Assembly: GCA_029432795.1 (NCBI GenBank)
Contig: JARNMJ010000015.1
Location: 22,525 to 86,524, forward strand
DNA: 64,000 bases
Direction of reading: 5' to 3'
DNA from: Pontiellaceae bacterium B12219
GTDB lineage: Bacteria; Verrucomicrobiota; Kiritimatiellia; Kiritimatiellales; Pontiellaceae
The notes below the pieces were generated by a model. The model was not told the DNA's origin and did not search any database. It saw only the letters and a program-made list of their open reading frames with translations. Positions 43,061-52,179 of this stretch are shown here, piece after piece (the stretch's first letter is position 1; each line of letters begins with the position of its first letter). The translations under genes and the position numbers were made by a program.

Positions 43061-44014
43061 ATGAGGACTGCAACCAAAGTTAATGCCATCCTGCTGGCGG
43101 GAGACCGTCGTGCCAGTATTCAGCTCCACAGCGATAACAAAGCCTTCTTTGAGCTTCGGGGCGTGCCGTTGTTTATTCATGTGACCCGGGCGCTGATGGG
43201 CGCGGAACTGGTCGGCGACGTCGTCATCGTCGGACCTGCCGAACGGATCAGTGCGGCGCTGAAAGCGCATGGAATTTCCGAAGGCGTTTTGGTGGTTGAG
43301 CAACGCGAAAATATGATCGAGAATTTCAAGGTCGGTCACGTTTGCTCGCTCGGGCTCGAGGAAACCGTGCCGTTCTGGAGTTTGAAGGATTCCGGCTATC
43401 AGGAAATACCCGTGCTGGTTGCTCCGTGCGATATCCCCATGCTCCTGTCGGAAGAGGTGGACGAGTTTCTGATGCGCAGCAACATGCACGAATACGACTA
43501 TTCCATCGGGGTGACCTCCAGAGATGTTCTTTCGAACTATCATCCTTCGGAAACAAAGGACGGCATTCAGATGATCTACTTTCACGTCAAAGAAGATCTG
43601 ATGCGCCACAACAATCTGCATGTTGCCAAACCGCTGACCTTTGACCATCTCGACTACATTGAAAAGATGTATGAATGGCGCTATCAAACCCGCTTTGCCA
43701 ACATTCTCCGGATGTTCTTCTCGCTGCTTTCCAATGGTTGGAGGCTCATGAAAAGCATCCGTATTTTTATTATGATGCAGCTGTCGCTCTATTACGACCG
43801 CCACGGACATCCGAAGCTTGCTGATCACCTCCGTTCCACGGTCAGTTTCAACCGTTTGTCTGAAGGCATCGGCAATGCATTGGGAGCACGCGTGCAGATT
43901 GTCTACACCCATTTCGGCGGAGCCGCGCTTGATGCCGACAACGAAAAAGATCTCGCCGTCATCGAGCAACGCTACGACGAATGGATCAAAATGCAGCACG
44001 ACATGCATAGCTGA
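43061..44014 (+). CDS. Nucleotidyltransferase-like protein
   Basis: A 317-residue protein. The N-terminus has V-N-A-I-L-L-A-G-D-R and N-K-A-F-F-E-L-R-G-V-P-L, the nucleotide-binding signature of GT-A nucleotidyltransferases (MobA, IspD and sugar-1-phosphate types), then a D-I-P-M-L-like segment (A-P-C-D-I-P-M-L-L). The C-terminal third (about 210-317) is helical and unfamiliar. The substrate is unknown. It has its own promoter. A one-mismatch TTCCA repeat lies at 43729-43743. Confidence 0.72.
   Translation: MRTATKVNAILLAGDRRASIQLHSDNKAFFELRGVPLFIHVTRALMGAELVGDVVIVGPAERISAALKAHGISEGVLVVEQRENMIENFKVGHVCSLGLEETVPFWSLKDSGYQEIPVLVAPCDIPMLLSEEVDEFLMRSNMHEYDYSIGVTSRDVLSNYHPSETKDGIQMIYFHVKEDLMRHNNLHVAKPLTFDHLDYIEKMYEWRYQTRFANILRMFFSLLSNGWRLMKSIRIFIMMQLSLYYDRHGHPKLADHLRSTVSFNRLSEGIGNALGARVQIVYTHFGGAALDADNEKDLAVIEQRYDEWIKMQHDMHS
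43729..43743. repeat. TTCCA-N5-TGGAA family, one-mismatch copy
   Basis: TTCCA-ATGGT-TGGAG, encoding S-N-G-W-R. Confidence 0.5.
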
Positions 44015-44401
44015 CGTGAGCATGTTGCCATTTTCCGGGTTGGGTAGGGGATGGAGAATCCGACTGTTTTGGCGAGGGTCGGTTTCTTGTTCAAGGGCGG
44101 GAAAGGAATAGGAATTAATCGTTTTTGTCAGACCGAAAACACTGCTTGATGGCGTTATTCGGAATAGCAAACCTTCGCGATTATGTTTTTATCTTTTTCA
44201 AATTTGATAATTTAGACTGATTTGCAGATTAAACTGTGAATTTTAAAATTATTAAATGGCCGGAATGCTGCCGTTTACACCGTTCTTTCATATCTGTTCA
44301 TTAACTGGCGTACAAAATGCGATCTTATTTGAAATAATTCAGATTTTAAACCCAGGGAATGGGTCCGAAAATCAGAATGTTCAAATATGGAGATGAATAC
44401 G
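44015..44401. other. 387-bp intergenic region
   Basis: The first 90 bp are G-rich and the remainder AT-rich. I see no gene, tRNA or clear promoter. A weak ribosome binding site (TGGAG) lies at its 3' end before the PEP-CTERM gene. There is no TTCCA or heptamer repeat. Confidence 0.6.
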
Positions 44402-44986
44402 ATGAAAAACAGAATGATGGCAATACTGGCAACGGTATTAATTTGCGGAATTACGCAGGCGGAAATAATCACGGCAACGGTAACCGGAAGCGGAAGCGGA
44501 ACGTTGGGGGTCAACGCCTTCACTGACAGTGCATTTACGTGGACGATTTCGTATGATACCGCAAACGTATACGAACCGTTCGGTGAAGCGACTTCAATTT
44601 ATTTAAATCCTACCGTATCGGAAATAACGGTAGCAGGTTTGGCTTCTGCCAGCGTTACGTTGGAACACGGCGTGTTAACCGCTCCCAATGATCTGGCATT
44701 TGTGTTCACTCCCGTCATAATGACGGGGACCGCGCAGGGTGCAAATATTCTTGCGGTTACCGATCCCACTAAGCCGAGTTGGGACGGAACATCGGCCTAT
44801 TCCGCCAGTGGAGGAATTGCTGCGGTATTTACCCTGTTTTCTAATATAACAACCTCTCAGGGTGCGTTAACGATGACGACGGGCGAGGTGGATTCTTTTA
44901 CCGCGATTCCTGAGCCGGCAACTATAGCGTTTATTGGGTTATTCGGGGGCGGTCTTCTCGTGGTTCGGCGTCTCTTTATGATCTAA
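44402..44986 (+). CDS. PEP-CTERM secreted protein
   Basis: A 194-residue protein with a signal peptide (about 1-19) and a Thr/Ser/Gly-rich beta body. The C-terminal sorting signal I-P-E-P-A-T is followed by a hydrophobic helix and the basic end R-R-L-F-M-I. Exosortase should cut at PEP during surface export; that enzyme is not in the window. ATG 44402 after TGGAG is preferred to in-frame ATG 44387. The function of the mature part is unknown. A terminator follows. Confidence 0.85.
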   Translation: MKNRMMAILATVLICGITQAEIITATVTGSGSGTLGVNAFTDSAFTWTISYDTANVYEPFGEATSIYLNPTVSEITVAGLASASVTLEHGVLTAPNDLAFVFTPVIMTGTAQGANILAVTDPTKPSWDGTSAYSASGGIAAVFTLFSNITTSQGALTMTTGEVDSFTAIPEPATIAFIGLFGGGLLVVRRLFMI

Positions 44987-45009
44987 ACTGCCCGTATGTG
45001 CGGAAAGAC

Positions 45010-45042
45010 AGGCGGATGGGTTTTCCCATTCGCCTTTTTTTA
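45010..45042 (+). terminator. Intrinsic terminator after the PEP-CTERM gene
   Basis: 11-bp stem AGGCGGATGGG/CCCATTCGCCT (one G-T pair), loop TTTT, then T7. Confidence 0.9.
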
Positions 45043-45109
45043 TTTCGGGGTTTTCGTATTGGTGTACCTCTGAAGAGCAATCTCAGCCTAAACTTCCTGA
45101 TTCTTCACT

Positions 45110-46498
45110 TTACCCGTGTGAAATATCTTCCACCACAATGCGGTTGCCGTGGACTTCGATTACACGGATTTCGGTTTGGCGGGGGATGTAGTCGCCCTGT
45201 GTGACAACATCCATTTTTAACCCGTTGATGTAGGCGGAGCCGCCGGGCCGCAGGTCGGAATGGGAGATGCCTTCCATACCCAGAAGTTCGGTGAGATCTT
45301 CTGCGGAAGGAATGGTTGCTTCCAGTGTCAGATGTCTGAAAGCTTTGGTGTTGGGTAGAAATTTGCCCGCCAGAATAACCAGAGCGATGGATCCGGCAAA
45401 GGAGAGCATGACTTTGAGGAAGGGGCCGGAAAAGGTGTCGGGTGAAAAATCGACGGGACGCCAATGGCCGGGCATCCGTTCGCTCATGGCGCTTACGAAT
45501 GAAAACATAATCAGCAACAAACCGCTGAGGCCCATAATGCCAAAGCCGGGGGTAATGAACACTTCAACTGCGAGCAGGATGACGCCCAGTGTAAAAATGA
45601 GCACGTCTTCCATTCCGGATAATCCGGCAATGTGGTGCCCGAAGAAAAAGAGCAGCAGGCAGGAGATGCCGGCAATGCCGAAGATACCGAAGCCGGGCGT
45701 TTTAAATTCCAGCCAGATTCCGCCGAGCCCGAGCATCATCAGAATCGGGGCGATTCCGGCAATGAGCCGCGCCAGTTTTTCGGCCGCGGTTACTTCCATG
45801 GTCACAGTTTCCGCATGCCCAAGGCCGATGGCTTCGAGCATGTTGCCGATGCTGTCGACGGTGCCTTCGGAGAGCAGGGGATGCTGATCCTCTCCCACCA
45901 GCTGTTCGGCTTCGGTATTGGTCAGCGTGAGCACTTTCCCGCCTTCGCTGATGACGACATCGCCGATTTTAAATTCGATGTCGCGCCGGACCATGGCTTC
46001 AGCCAGTTCCGGATCATGCCCGCCCTGTTCGGCGGCGGAGCGGACGTGGGCCGCAACATAGGAGGTCATCTTTTCTTCAACGGCTTCGGGAAGGTCCTGC
46101 ACGCTGCCGGTCATGCCCATGGAAATGGGGGTGATGTCGCCAATCACCGAACCGGGTTTCATGTATATATGGGGCGTGGAGAGCGCAATCATGGCACCGG
46201 CGGAGATGGCTTCTTTTTCAACAAAGGTGTAAACCGGAATTTCCGAGCGGCCCAGCGTGCTGACGATGGCCACTGCCGAATCAACGCGCCCGCCGGTGGT
46301 GTCCATTTTCAGGACAATGGCATCGGCATCATTTCGGGTTGCTTCATCGACGCCTCTTCGCACGACGTAGAGCAGGGCGGGTTCGATCATCTTTTCAATC
46401 GGGATGATATAGACCAGCGGAGTTTGATTGGTCTCTACAGCCTGCGCCGCGTTCATCATGAATAAAGCGAGTAAGCTGAATAGGATCTTCCGAATCAT
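45110..46498 (-). CDS. NfeD-family membrane serine protease (ClpP-like)
   Basis: A 462-residue protein. Signal peptide (about 1-20), then a ClpP-class fold with D-T-T-G-G-R-V-D-S and catalytic serine in I-S-A-G-A-M-I-A-L. Four to five transmembrane segments (about 235-370) and a C-terminal OB-like NfeD domain follow. It probably degrades or tunes membrane proteins. A partner slipin/stomatin gene, common beside it, is absent. It is divergent from the SDR gene, with two TTCCA palindromes in the gap. Confidence 0.88.
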   Translation of the reverse strand: MIRKILFSLLALFMMNAAQAVETNQTPLVYIIPIEKMIEPALLYVVRRGVDEATRNDADAIVLKMDTTGGRVDSAVAIVSTLGRSEIPVYTFVEKEAISAGAMIALSTPHIYMKPGSVIGDITPISMGMTGSVQDLPEAVEEKMTSYVAAHVRSAAEQGGHDPELAEAMVRRDIEFKIGDVVISEGGKVLTLTNTEAEQLVGEDQHPLLSEGTVDSIGNMLEAIGLGHAETVTMEVTAAEKLARLIAGIAPILMMLGLGGIWLEFKTPGFGIFGIAGISCLLLFFFGHHIAGLSGMEDVLIFTLGVILLAVEVFITPGFGIMGLSGLLLIMFSFVSAMSERMPGHWRPVDFSPDTFSGPFLKVMLSFAGSIALVILAGKFLPNTKAFRHLTLEATIPSAEDLTELLGMEGISHSDLRPGGSAYINGLKMDVVTQGDYIPRQTEIRVIEVHGNRIVVEDISHG

Positions 46499-46529
46499 TG
46501 TGTTCTCCCGTTAATGCAACCAGCATCTT

Positions 46530-46575
46530 TTCCAATCCTTGGAAAAAGGAAAGGCAAAACTTCCAATGTCTGGAA
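46530..46575. repeat. Two TTCCA-N5-TGGAA palindromes between divergent genes
   Basis: Exact copies 46530-46544 (spacer ATCCT) and 46561-46575 (spacer ATGTC), centres 31 bp apart (about three helical turns), within the 86-bp gap between nfeD and the SDR gene. Confidence 0.9.
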
Positions 46576-46584
46576 AACACGCTT

Positions 46585-47292
46585 ATGGTGATCATCATGA
46601 TTCTTGAAGGTAAACGGGTATTGGTGACGGGTGGTGCGGTGCGGATTGGCCGTGCCATCACAGAGGCGCTTCAGGCCGAAGGGGCCGAGGTGGTGGTGCA
46701 CTATCTCAGTTCGCAGGAAGAGGCCGAGGCTCTGTCTCAATACACGGTGCAGGGCAATTTATTGTCGCCGGATGATTGTGCGCGAATGATTGAGGCGTCG
46801 GGGCCGTTGGATATTCTGGTCAACAGTGCCTCGCTGTTTACGAAGGATCGGTTGGCCGATGCTTTTCCGGAACGGGTACACCGCGAGTTTCAGGTTAATC
46901 TTTTTGCTCCGATGGAACTGACCCGTCTTTTTGCGGCGCAAGCTGAGAAAGGCGCCGTCGTCAATTTACTCGATCGTCGGATTCGGGCCAACGATCCGTC
47001 GGCGCTGCCGTATTCCATCACGAAAAAAGGGCTGGAAGAACTGACCCGGCTGTCGGCGTTGGAGCTGGCACCGGGCATTCGTGTGAATGCCGTAGCTCCC
47101 GGTCCGATTCTGCCGCCGCCGGGCGACAGCGGAGAAAACTTTGCGGAAGCCGCGGGAAAGGTTCCACTTGAATTTTTTCCAACCCCTGGAAATATTGCGG
47201 AGGCGGTTGTGTTTTTATTGAAGGCGGACTATTGCACGGGTCAGGTGATTTTTGTGGATGGCGGCCAACATCTTTTAGGTAATGGAGTTTAG
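46585..47292 (+). CDS. Short-chain dehydrogenase, FolM/pteridine-reductase-like
   Basis: A 235-residue NAD(P)-dependent SDR. It starts with V-T-G-G-A-V-R-I-G-R-A-I, where the R-I-G variation is typical of FolM/pteridine reductases, and has the catalytic Y-S-I-T-K and N-S-A-S. Next to folB it likely reduces a dihydropterin. Start 46585; ATG 46597 is possible. An exact TTCCA repeat (47177-47191) encodes F-P-T-P-G. Confidence 0.82.
   Translation: MVIIMILEGKRVLVTGGAVRIGRAITEALQAEGAEVVVHYLSSQEEAEALSQYTVQGNLLSPDDCARMIEASGPLDILVNSASLFTKDRLADAFPERVHREFQVNLFAPMELTRLFAAQAEKGAVVNLLDRRIRANDPSALPYSITKKGLEELTRLSALELAPGIRVNAVAPGPILPPPGDSGENFAEAAGKVPLEFFPTPGNIAEAVVFLLKADYCTGQVIFVDGGQHLLGNGV
47177..47191. 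repeat. TTCCA-N5-TGGAA palindrome in the SDR gene
   Basis: Exact copy, spacer ACCCC, encoding F-P-T-P-G. Confidence 0.88.
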
Positions 47293-47391
47293 TGGAATGG
47301 ATTATCGGATGAAGAATGGATTGCTGCCAGAGGATGCACTTTCTGTTCAGCAGTCCTGCAATGCATTCATTCAACAATACAAGGAGCTTTA

Positions 47392-47745
47392 ATGGACAAA
47401 ATTTTTATTCGGGAACTGGCTTTGCGCTGCATCATCGGGATTTATCCGGAAGAGCGTCGCGAAAAGCAGGATGTTATTATCAGTGTGGAAATGCATACCG
47501 ATCTGCAGGCAGCCGGACGGTCGGATGACCTGAATGATACGGTCGATTATAAAGCCATCAAAAAGGCAATTCTGACGTTGGTTGAAAAAAGTTCATTTCA
47601 ATTGATTGAGTCGCTGGCGGAACACATTGCCGATATTGCGTTGGAAAACAAAAAGGTGCAGCAGGTGATTGTGACCATTGATAAACCCGGCGCACTCCGT
47701 TTTGCAAAAGCCTCCGCAGTGGAGATTACGAGAGCACAGGTGTAA
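47392..47745 (+). CDS. folB: Dihydroneopterin aldolase
   Basis: A 117-residue folate enzyme (FolB/FolX fold), starting I-F-I-R-E-L-A-L-R-C-I-I-G and ending with V-T-I-D-K-P-G-A-L, where a glutamate/tyrosine/lysine set is usual. It makes 6-hydroxymethyl-dihydropterin. AAGGAG precedes the ATG. Confidence 0.93.
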   Translation: MDKIFIRELALRCIIGIYPEERREKQDVIISVEMHTDLQAAGRSDDLNDTVDYKAIKKAILTLVEKSSFQLIESLAEHIADIALENKKVQQVIVTIDKPGALRFAKASAVEITRAQV

Positions 47746-47776
47746 AAAAAAATCCCCGCTCAAATGTGGCGGGGAT
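47743..47776 (-). terminator. Terminator downstream of accA (minus strand)
   Basis: 8-bp stem ATCCCCGC/GCGGGGAT. A run of A on the plus strand gives the T tract for the minus strand, so it mainly ends the accA transcript and may also end folB. Confidence 0.8.
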
Positions 47777-47804
47777 ATCTTCCGGAGCTTGGAACAAAAA
47801 GGGC

Positions 47805-48773
47805 TTAATCCACTGTTCCTTCAAATACGCCCATGACCCGGAACTTATCGTAACGATCCTGCAGAATTTCCTCTTCGGTCATTTCGCTGAATGCTGCAAG
47901 GTTTTTCAGAATGGCGCTCTTCAGATATTCCGCCGCCTGAGCGAGATCGACATGCGCACCGCCTTTGGGTTCGGGAATAATTTCATCGGCCAGTTTGAGT
48001 TCGAGCAGGTGTTTTCCGGTAATTTTAAGAGCTTCTGCCGCCTGGTCGGAATAGGCGCGGTCTTTCCATAGAATGGCCGCACAGCCTTCGGGCGAAATGA
48101 CGGAATAGTAAGCGTGTTCCATGATGAGGATGCGGTTTCCGATGCCGATGCCCAACGCGCCGCCGGAGCCGCCTTCTCCGATAATTACGCAGATGATCGG
48201 TACTTTAATGTTGAAGCTTTCGCGCAGATTAACGGCAATGGCTTCGGCGATATGGCGCTCTTCAGATTCCAACCCGGCATAGGCCCCTTTGGTATCGATG
48301 AGACTTACAATCGGTACATTAAATTTATCGGCCAGTTTCATCAGGCGCAATGCTTTGCGATAGCCTTCCGGATGGGCGCAACCAAAGTTGGATTCTACAT
48401 TGGATTTGGTGTCGCGGCCTTTCTGCGAACCGATGATCATCACTTTCTGTCCATCGATTTTGGCAAAACCGCCCACAATTGCACGGTCGTCGCGGTGAAT
48501 ACGGTCGCCATGAATTTCCACAAAGTCGGTGGTCATGGCCTTGATGTAGTCCATGGTGTAGGGGCGGTTCGGGTGGCGGGCCACCTGAACTTTCTGCCAC
48601 GCAGTCAGGTTGTCGTAAATTTTATTACGGGTTTGTTCGATCTTTTCCTTCATATTTTGGATTTCATAGGAAACATCAATATCCTGTTCCTGACTGAAAG
48701 CCTCCAGTTCTTTGAGTTTGGCTTCCAGTTTATGTACGGGACCTTCGAAGGGCAGGCTGAATTGTGCGCTCAT
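47805..48773 (-). CDS. accA: Acetyl-CoA carboxylase carboxyltransferase, alpha subunit
   Basis: A 322-residue subunit of normal length. It has H-P-N-R-P-Y-T-M-D-Y-I, G-D-R and G-G-F-A-K-I, and the G-E-G-G-S-G-G-A-L-G acyl-CoA site. With AccD it transfers CO2 from biotin to acetyl-CoA in fatty-acid synthesis. AccD is not in the window. GGAGG lies upstream. Confidence 0.95.
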   Translation of the reverse strand: MSAQFSLPFEGPVHKLEAKLKELEAFSQEQDIDVSYEIQNMKEKIEQTRNKIYDNLTAWQKVQVARHPNRPYTMDYIKAMTTDFVEIHGDRIHRDDRAIVGGFAKIDGQKVMIIGSQKGRDTKSNVESNFGCAHPEGYRKALRLMKLADKFNVPIVSLIDTKGAYAGLESEERHIAEAIAVNLRESFNIKVPIICVIIGEGGSGGALGIGIGNRILIMEHAYYSVISPEGCAAILWKDRAYSDQAAEALKITGKHLLELKLADEIIPEPKGGAHVDLAQAAEYLKSAILKNLAAFSEMTEEEILQDRYDKFRVMGVFEGTVD

Positions 48774-48794
48774 AGGGGGCTCCTCTCTGAAAAA

Positions 48795-49748
48795 TTAATC
48801 GCTGATTATAACGGTTGTTTTGCGCGGAACCAGATCAAAGAGTTCTTCAACATCTTCGTTCAGCATGCGAATGCATCCGGCGCTCGACTGTTTGCCAATG
48901 CTGTCGCGTTCCCAGGTTCCGTGGATGCCGAATCCGGTAATCTCGGGGTGTTCATCTGAAACGATCTTCATCCAACGCGTGCCCAGAACATTTTCCGGAT
49001 CGCCGTATTCAATCTGTTTTCCGTCGGTGAACCGGGTCCACGGCGGCTCGGTGATTTTGTCCACGATCTTGAATTCAATCGCAGGTGTTTTTCCCCATTT
49101 TCCGGTTCCGACGGAATACCGTTTGAAGAGTTTGTCGCCAGCCATCAGGTCCAGCGTATTTCGGGATTTTGAGACACGAATGCTGAAGTCGCCGTTGTAG
49201 ACCATCACAGCAGCTCCGGCACGAATGGTGTCGGTTTGCATGCCGTTCATATCTTTGATCAGCTGAACCGTTGTGTTGTATTTTTTTGCAATTTTCTGGA
49301 GATAGTCTCCGGGTTGAATGGCGTAACGTTCTTTGCCCGGCATTGGAATGGCCGATTTAAGCATTTTAATATTCACCTCACCGAGCAGCTTGATGGCTTC
49401 CGGGTCGGGGGTGGTTTCAACAATCGTATCCAGCTGTTTTTTTGCATCGGCCAATTGTCCGGCATCCAGAGCTGCGCGGGCATCGGAAATGGCGGATTGA
49501 ATTGCCGGGGAAGCCTGTACTTCAAGGATGGGGGCCGGCAACAGGTCCGGCATGCCGGGTTCAAATACCGCTTCCGGAATGCCCGGCTCGGGAATGGCCA
49601 CTGAATTTTCATCGCTCTTCTTACCTTTTGACCAGATAAGATAAGCGCCGACGAGAACGATCTGAATCAGAATTATGACGACAAAGACGGATTTCCAGCG
49701 TCCGCCGCCACGATTGTTGTATGAACCTGCATAAATGGGTTTTGCCAT
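48795..49748 (-). CDS. LysM and L,D-transpeptidase (YkuD) protein
   Basis: A 317-residue envelope protein. N-terminal transmembrane anchor (about 19-40), LysM domain (about 155-200, Y-A-I-Q-P-G-D-Y-L), then a YkuD domain with H-G-T at its core and catalytic cysteine in S-A-G-C-I-R-M. It should cross-link peptidoglycan or attach proteins. accA follows on the same strand about 20 bp downstream. Confidence 0.9.
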   Translation of the reverse strand: MAKPIYAGSYNNRGGGRWKSVFVVIILIQIVLVGAYLIWSKGKKSDENSVAIPEPGIPEAVFEPGMPDLLPAPILEVQASPAIQSAISDARAALDAGQLADAKKQLDTIVETTPDPEAIKLLGEVNIKMLKSAIPMPGKERYAIQPGDYLQKIAKKYNTTVQLIKDMNGMQTDTIRAGAAVMVYNGDFSIRVSKSRNTLDLMAGDKLFKRYSVGTGKWGKTPAIEFKIVDKITEPPWTRFTDGKQIEYGDPENVLGTRWMKIVSDEHPEITGFGIHGTWERDSIGKQSSAGCIRMLNEDVEELFDLVPRKTTVIISD

Positions 49749-50003
49749 AGCTTAATAACCTTCATTTGGTGAAAGATTCTCATTAATGCATATTCCCCTT
49801 TTCCCGTGCAATCTTATTACGGTTTCAGATGGCAAAACTTGGCAAAGAGAAGGCGGGGAGCGGGGCTGTTGTTCGATGCCCGAATTAATACGTATGAATA
49901 GACAGGATTTTTATTCTAATGGCCGAGTATTTTGGTACCCTGAAAACTCGATTCAGGGGTTGAGTCGTTGAGAGGGAATACAGGCTAACCGTAGAAAAGA
50001 ACT

Positions 50004-50399
50004 ATGAGACGTACTATTCAGTTTATTTTATTTTTCTTAATAACGGCAGGATCGGCAACGGTTCCTGCACAATTGACGCCGGTGGAGGATGCGGAACCGG
50101 CTCTGATTCCTGTTGAAGAGCGGCAGCCGACAAAAAAAAGAGTAACTGCTGTGTATGGCGTGACTGCTGATGACTATCTGCCGACTGAAAAATATTCCGC
50201 TTCAGACTATATACGCCCGAAGGTGAAGCGTCGGGTTTCGCGCCCGGTGTTTGATCTCCCGGATGCATTTTATTTTATTGGCGGCCCGATTTTCCTGCTG
50301 ATCCTGCTGCGTGTTCTCGTGATTTTTATCAATGGTTTTGAGGAAAAGCGTAAGGAGGAGGAGAATCAGGTCGCGAGCGAACATTTTAATCCTGAATAA
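50004..50399 (+). CDS. Small membrane protein of unknown function
   Basis: 131 residues. A cleavable-looking signal (about 1-22, V-P-A-Q-L), a proline- and charge-rich middle (about 25-85), one transmembrane helix (about 92-112) and a charged tail. No family is recognised. It is 45 bp before recN. Confidence 0.65.
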   Translation: MRRTIQFILFFLITAGSATVPAQLTPVEDAEPALIPVEERQPTKKRVTAVYGVTADDYLPTEKYSASDYIRPKVKRRVSRPVFDLPDAFYFIGGPIFLLILLRVLVIFINGFEEKRKEEENQVASEHFNPE

Positions 50400-50444
50400 T
50401 CCGGCTTGCGGAAAACCCATCTTCTTTGAATACTCTGCCGGATC

Positions 50445-52118
50445 ATGCTTAGAACTCTCAAAATTAAAAATCTGGCGTTGGTCGATGATGTGCACGTCGG
50501 ATTCAACGAAGGGCTGAATGTCATTACCGGCGAAACCGGAGCCGGCAAATCGCTGATGATCGGTGCGCTTCGGCTGCTGCTGGGTGAGCGGGCTGATAAA
50601 TCGATGATCCGTACCGGCGAAACCTCCTGCTCTGTTCATGCTGAATTTGGTCTCGAGAATCCCGGTCCGGTTGATGCCATCCTTACGGATGTCGGTTTGG
50701 AAGCCTGTGATGGCGGCCTGCTGATTATTCGACGGGTTATCACCGAAACGTCCAATAAAACGACCGTGAACGACGAATCCGTAACGCTTACGGTGCTCAA
50801 ACGTCTGGGCGAAGTGCTGGTTGATATGCACGGTCCATACGATCACCAATCCCTGCTCGACCAGAATGTGCAGCTCGAAATCCTCGATGATTTCGGCCAG
50901 CTGGCAAAAACCAAAGAAGCCTATTTGGTTGAATACAGAAAATATCGGGAAATTCAGAAACAAATCGATGCATTGAGCTCCGATAACGAGGAGGATTTGC
51001 AGCGTCAGATTGAATTTCTCGACTATCGGGTGAACGAGATTGAAAGTGCAAAACTGAATCCCGAAGAAGAAGGCGAAGTTGAAGAAGAGCACAGCGTGAT
51101 TGCCAATTCTCAGAATGTAATCGAATTGGCGAACGGTGTTGTTCAGGCGCTCACCGAAGGCGAAGGCTGTGCATTCGACGGACTGGTGGCCGCACAGCAG
51201 GCCCTCAATCAGCTCATCAAACTTCTGCCTGAAGCGCAGGAGTGGCACGATGAAATCGAAACCGCAGTCACCTCGGTTCAGGAAGTCGTCCGCTCGGTCG
51301 AAAATTCTGCTGCGGGAATCGATGCCAGCGCCGAGCGAATGCAGTGGCTCGACGATCGTTTAACCACCTATCAAACTCTGAAGCGAAAATACGGCAGCAC
51401 CGTTGAAGAAGTGCTGCGCAATGGCGAAACCTGGAAAGCACAGCTCCGCGATTTGCGCGGGCGCGATCGGCGACGCGAGGAGTTGCAGGCTGAACAGGCA
51501 TCCATATTTAAAACTCTGGAAAAAATCGGCGAAAAACTGCGGTCGCAGCGCGAAAATGTGGCAGATCTGCTTTCGGAATCCATCACAAAAGAGTTGGTCG
51601 ATATCGGGTTTGAACACGGATTTTTTGATGTGCAGATCACCCCGTGTGCTCCGACCCCGTCGGGCATGGATGAAATCGAATTCGGTTTTGCTCCGAATGC
51701 CGGCGAAGATATGCGGCCGTTGCGTATGATTGCCTCCAGCGGTGAAATTTCCCGCGTGATGCTGGCCACCAAAGCCGTGCTGGCGAAGCAGGACCAGATT
51801 CCGGTGCTCGTGTTCGATGAAATCGATGCCAATATAGGCGGTGAAATCGGCGGGGCGGTCGGGCGTAAATTGGTGCAGGTGGCCGAGCACCACCAGCTCA
51901 TCTGCATCACTCACCTGCCGCAGGTTGCTGCCTGTGGGAATACGCACCTTGCTGTATCAAAACGGGTTGAAGACGGCCGGACGTTCACCGAAGTTCAATT
52001 GCTCGATGCTGAATCCCGGCCTGAGGAAATCGCCCGTATGCTCGGCGGAAAAGATTCCACCAATGTCACGCTCCAGCATGCTCAGGAAATGTTGAGCCAA
52101 ACGACGCTTGGGTTCTGA
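50445..52118 (+). CDS. recN: DNA repair protein RecN
   Basis: A 557-residue SMC-like repair ATPase. Walker A G-E-T-G-A-G-K-S-L, L-L-L-G-E-R-A, a coiled coil (about 150-340), signature S-S-G-E-I-S-R and Walker B L-V-F-D-E-I-D-A-N-I-G-G, with the final C-I-T-H-L-P-Q-V-A. It helps join broken DNA ends. The length is normal. Confidence 0.95.
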   Translation: MLRTLKIKNLALVDDVHVGFNEGLNVITGETGAGKSLMIGALRLLLGERADKSMIRTGETSCSVHAEFGLENPGPVDAILTDVGLEACDGGLLIIRRVITETSNKTTVNDESVTLTVLKRLGEVLVDMHGPYDHQSLLDQNVQLEILDDFGQLAKTKEAYLVEYRKYREIQKQIDALSSDNEEDLQRQIEFLDYRVNEIESAKLNPEEEGEVEEEHSVIANSQNVIELANGVVQALTEGEGCAFDGLVAAQQALNQLIKLLPEAQEWHDEIETAVTSVQEVVRSVENSAAGIDASAERMQWLDDRLTTYQTLKRKYGSTVEEVLRNGETWKAQLRDLRGRDRRREELQAEQASIFKTLEKIGEKLRSQRENVADLLSESITKELVDIGFEHGFFDVQITPCAPTPSGMDEIEFGFAPNAGEDMRPLRMIASSGEISRVMLATKAVLAKQDQIPVLVFDEIDANIGGEIGGAVGRKLVQVAEHHQLICITHLPQVAACGNTHLAVSKRVEDGRTFTEVQLLDAESRPEEIARMLGGKDSTNVTLQHAQEMLSQTTLGF

Positions 52119-52179
52119 TTAAATACAATCACTTCAAAGGCTGTAAGGCTCTTTGTTGAGAGCCTGTATCCCGGCCTGA

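Noticed and set aside
52146..52165. Hairpin after recN (AGGCTC/GAGCCT)
   Set aside because: Stem of six with no T tract; not enough to call a terminator.
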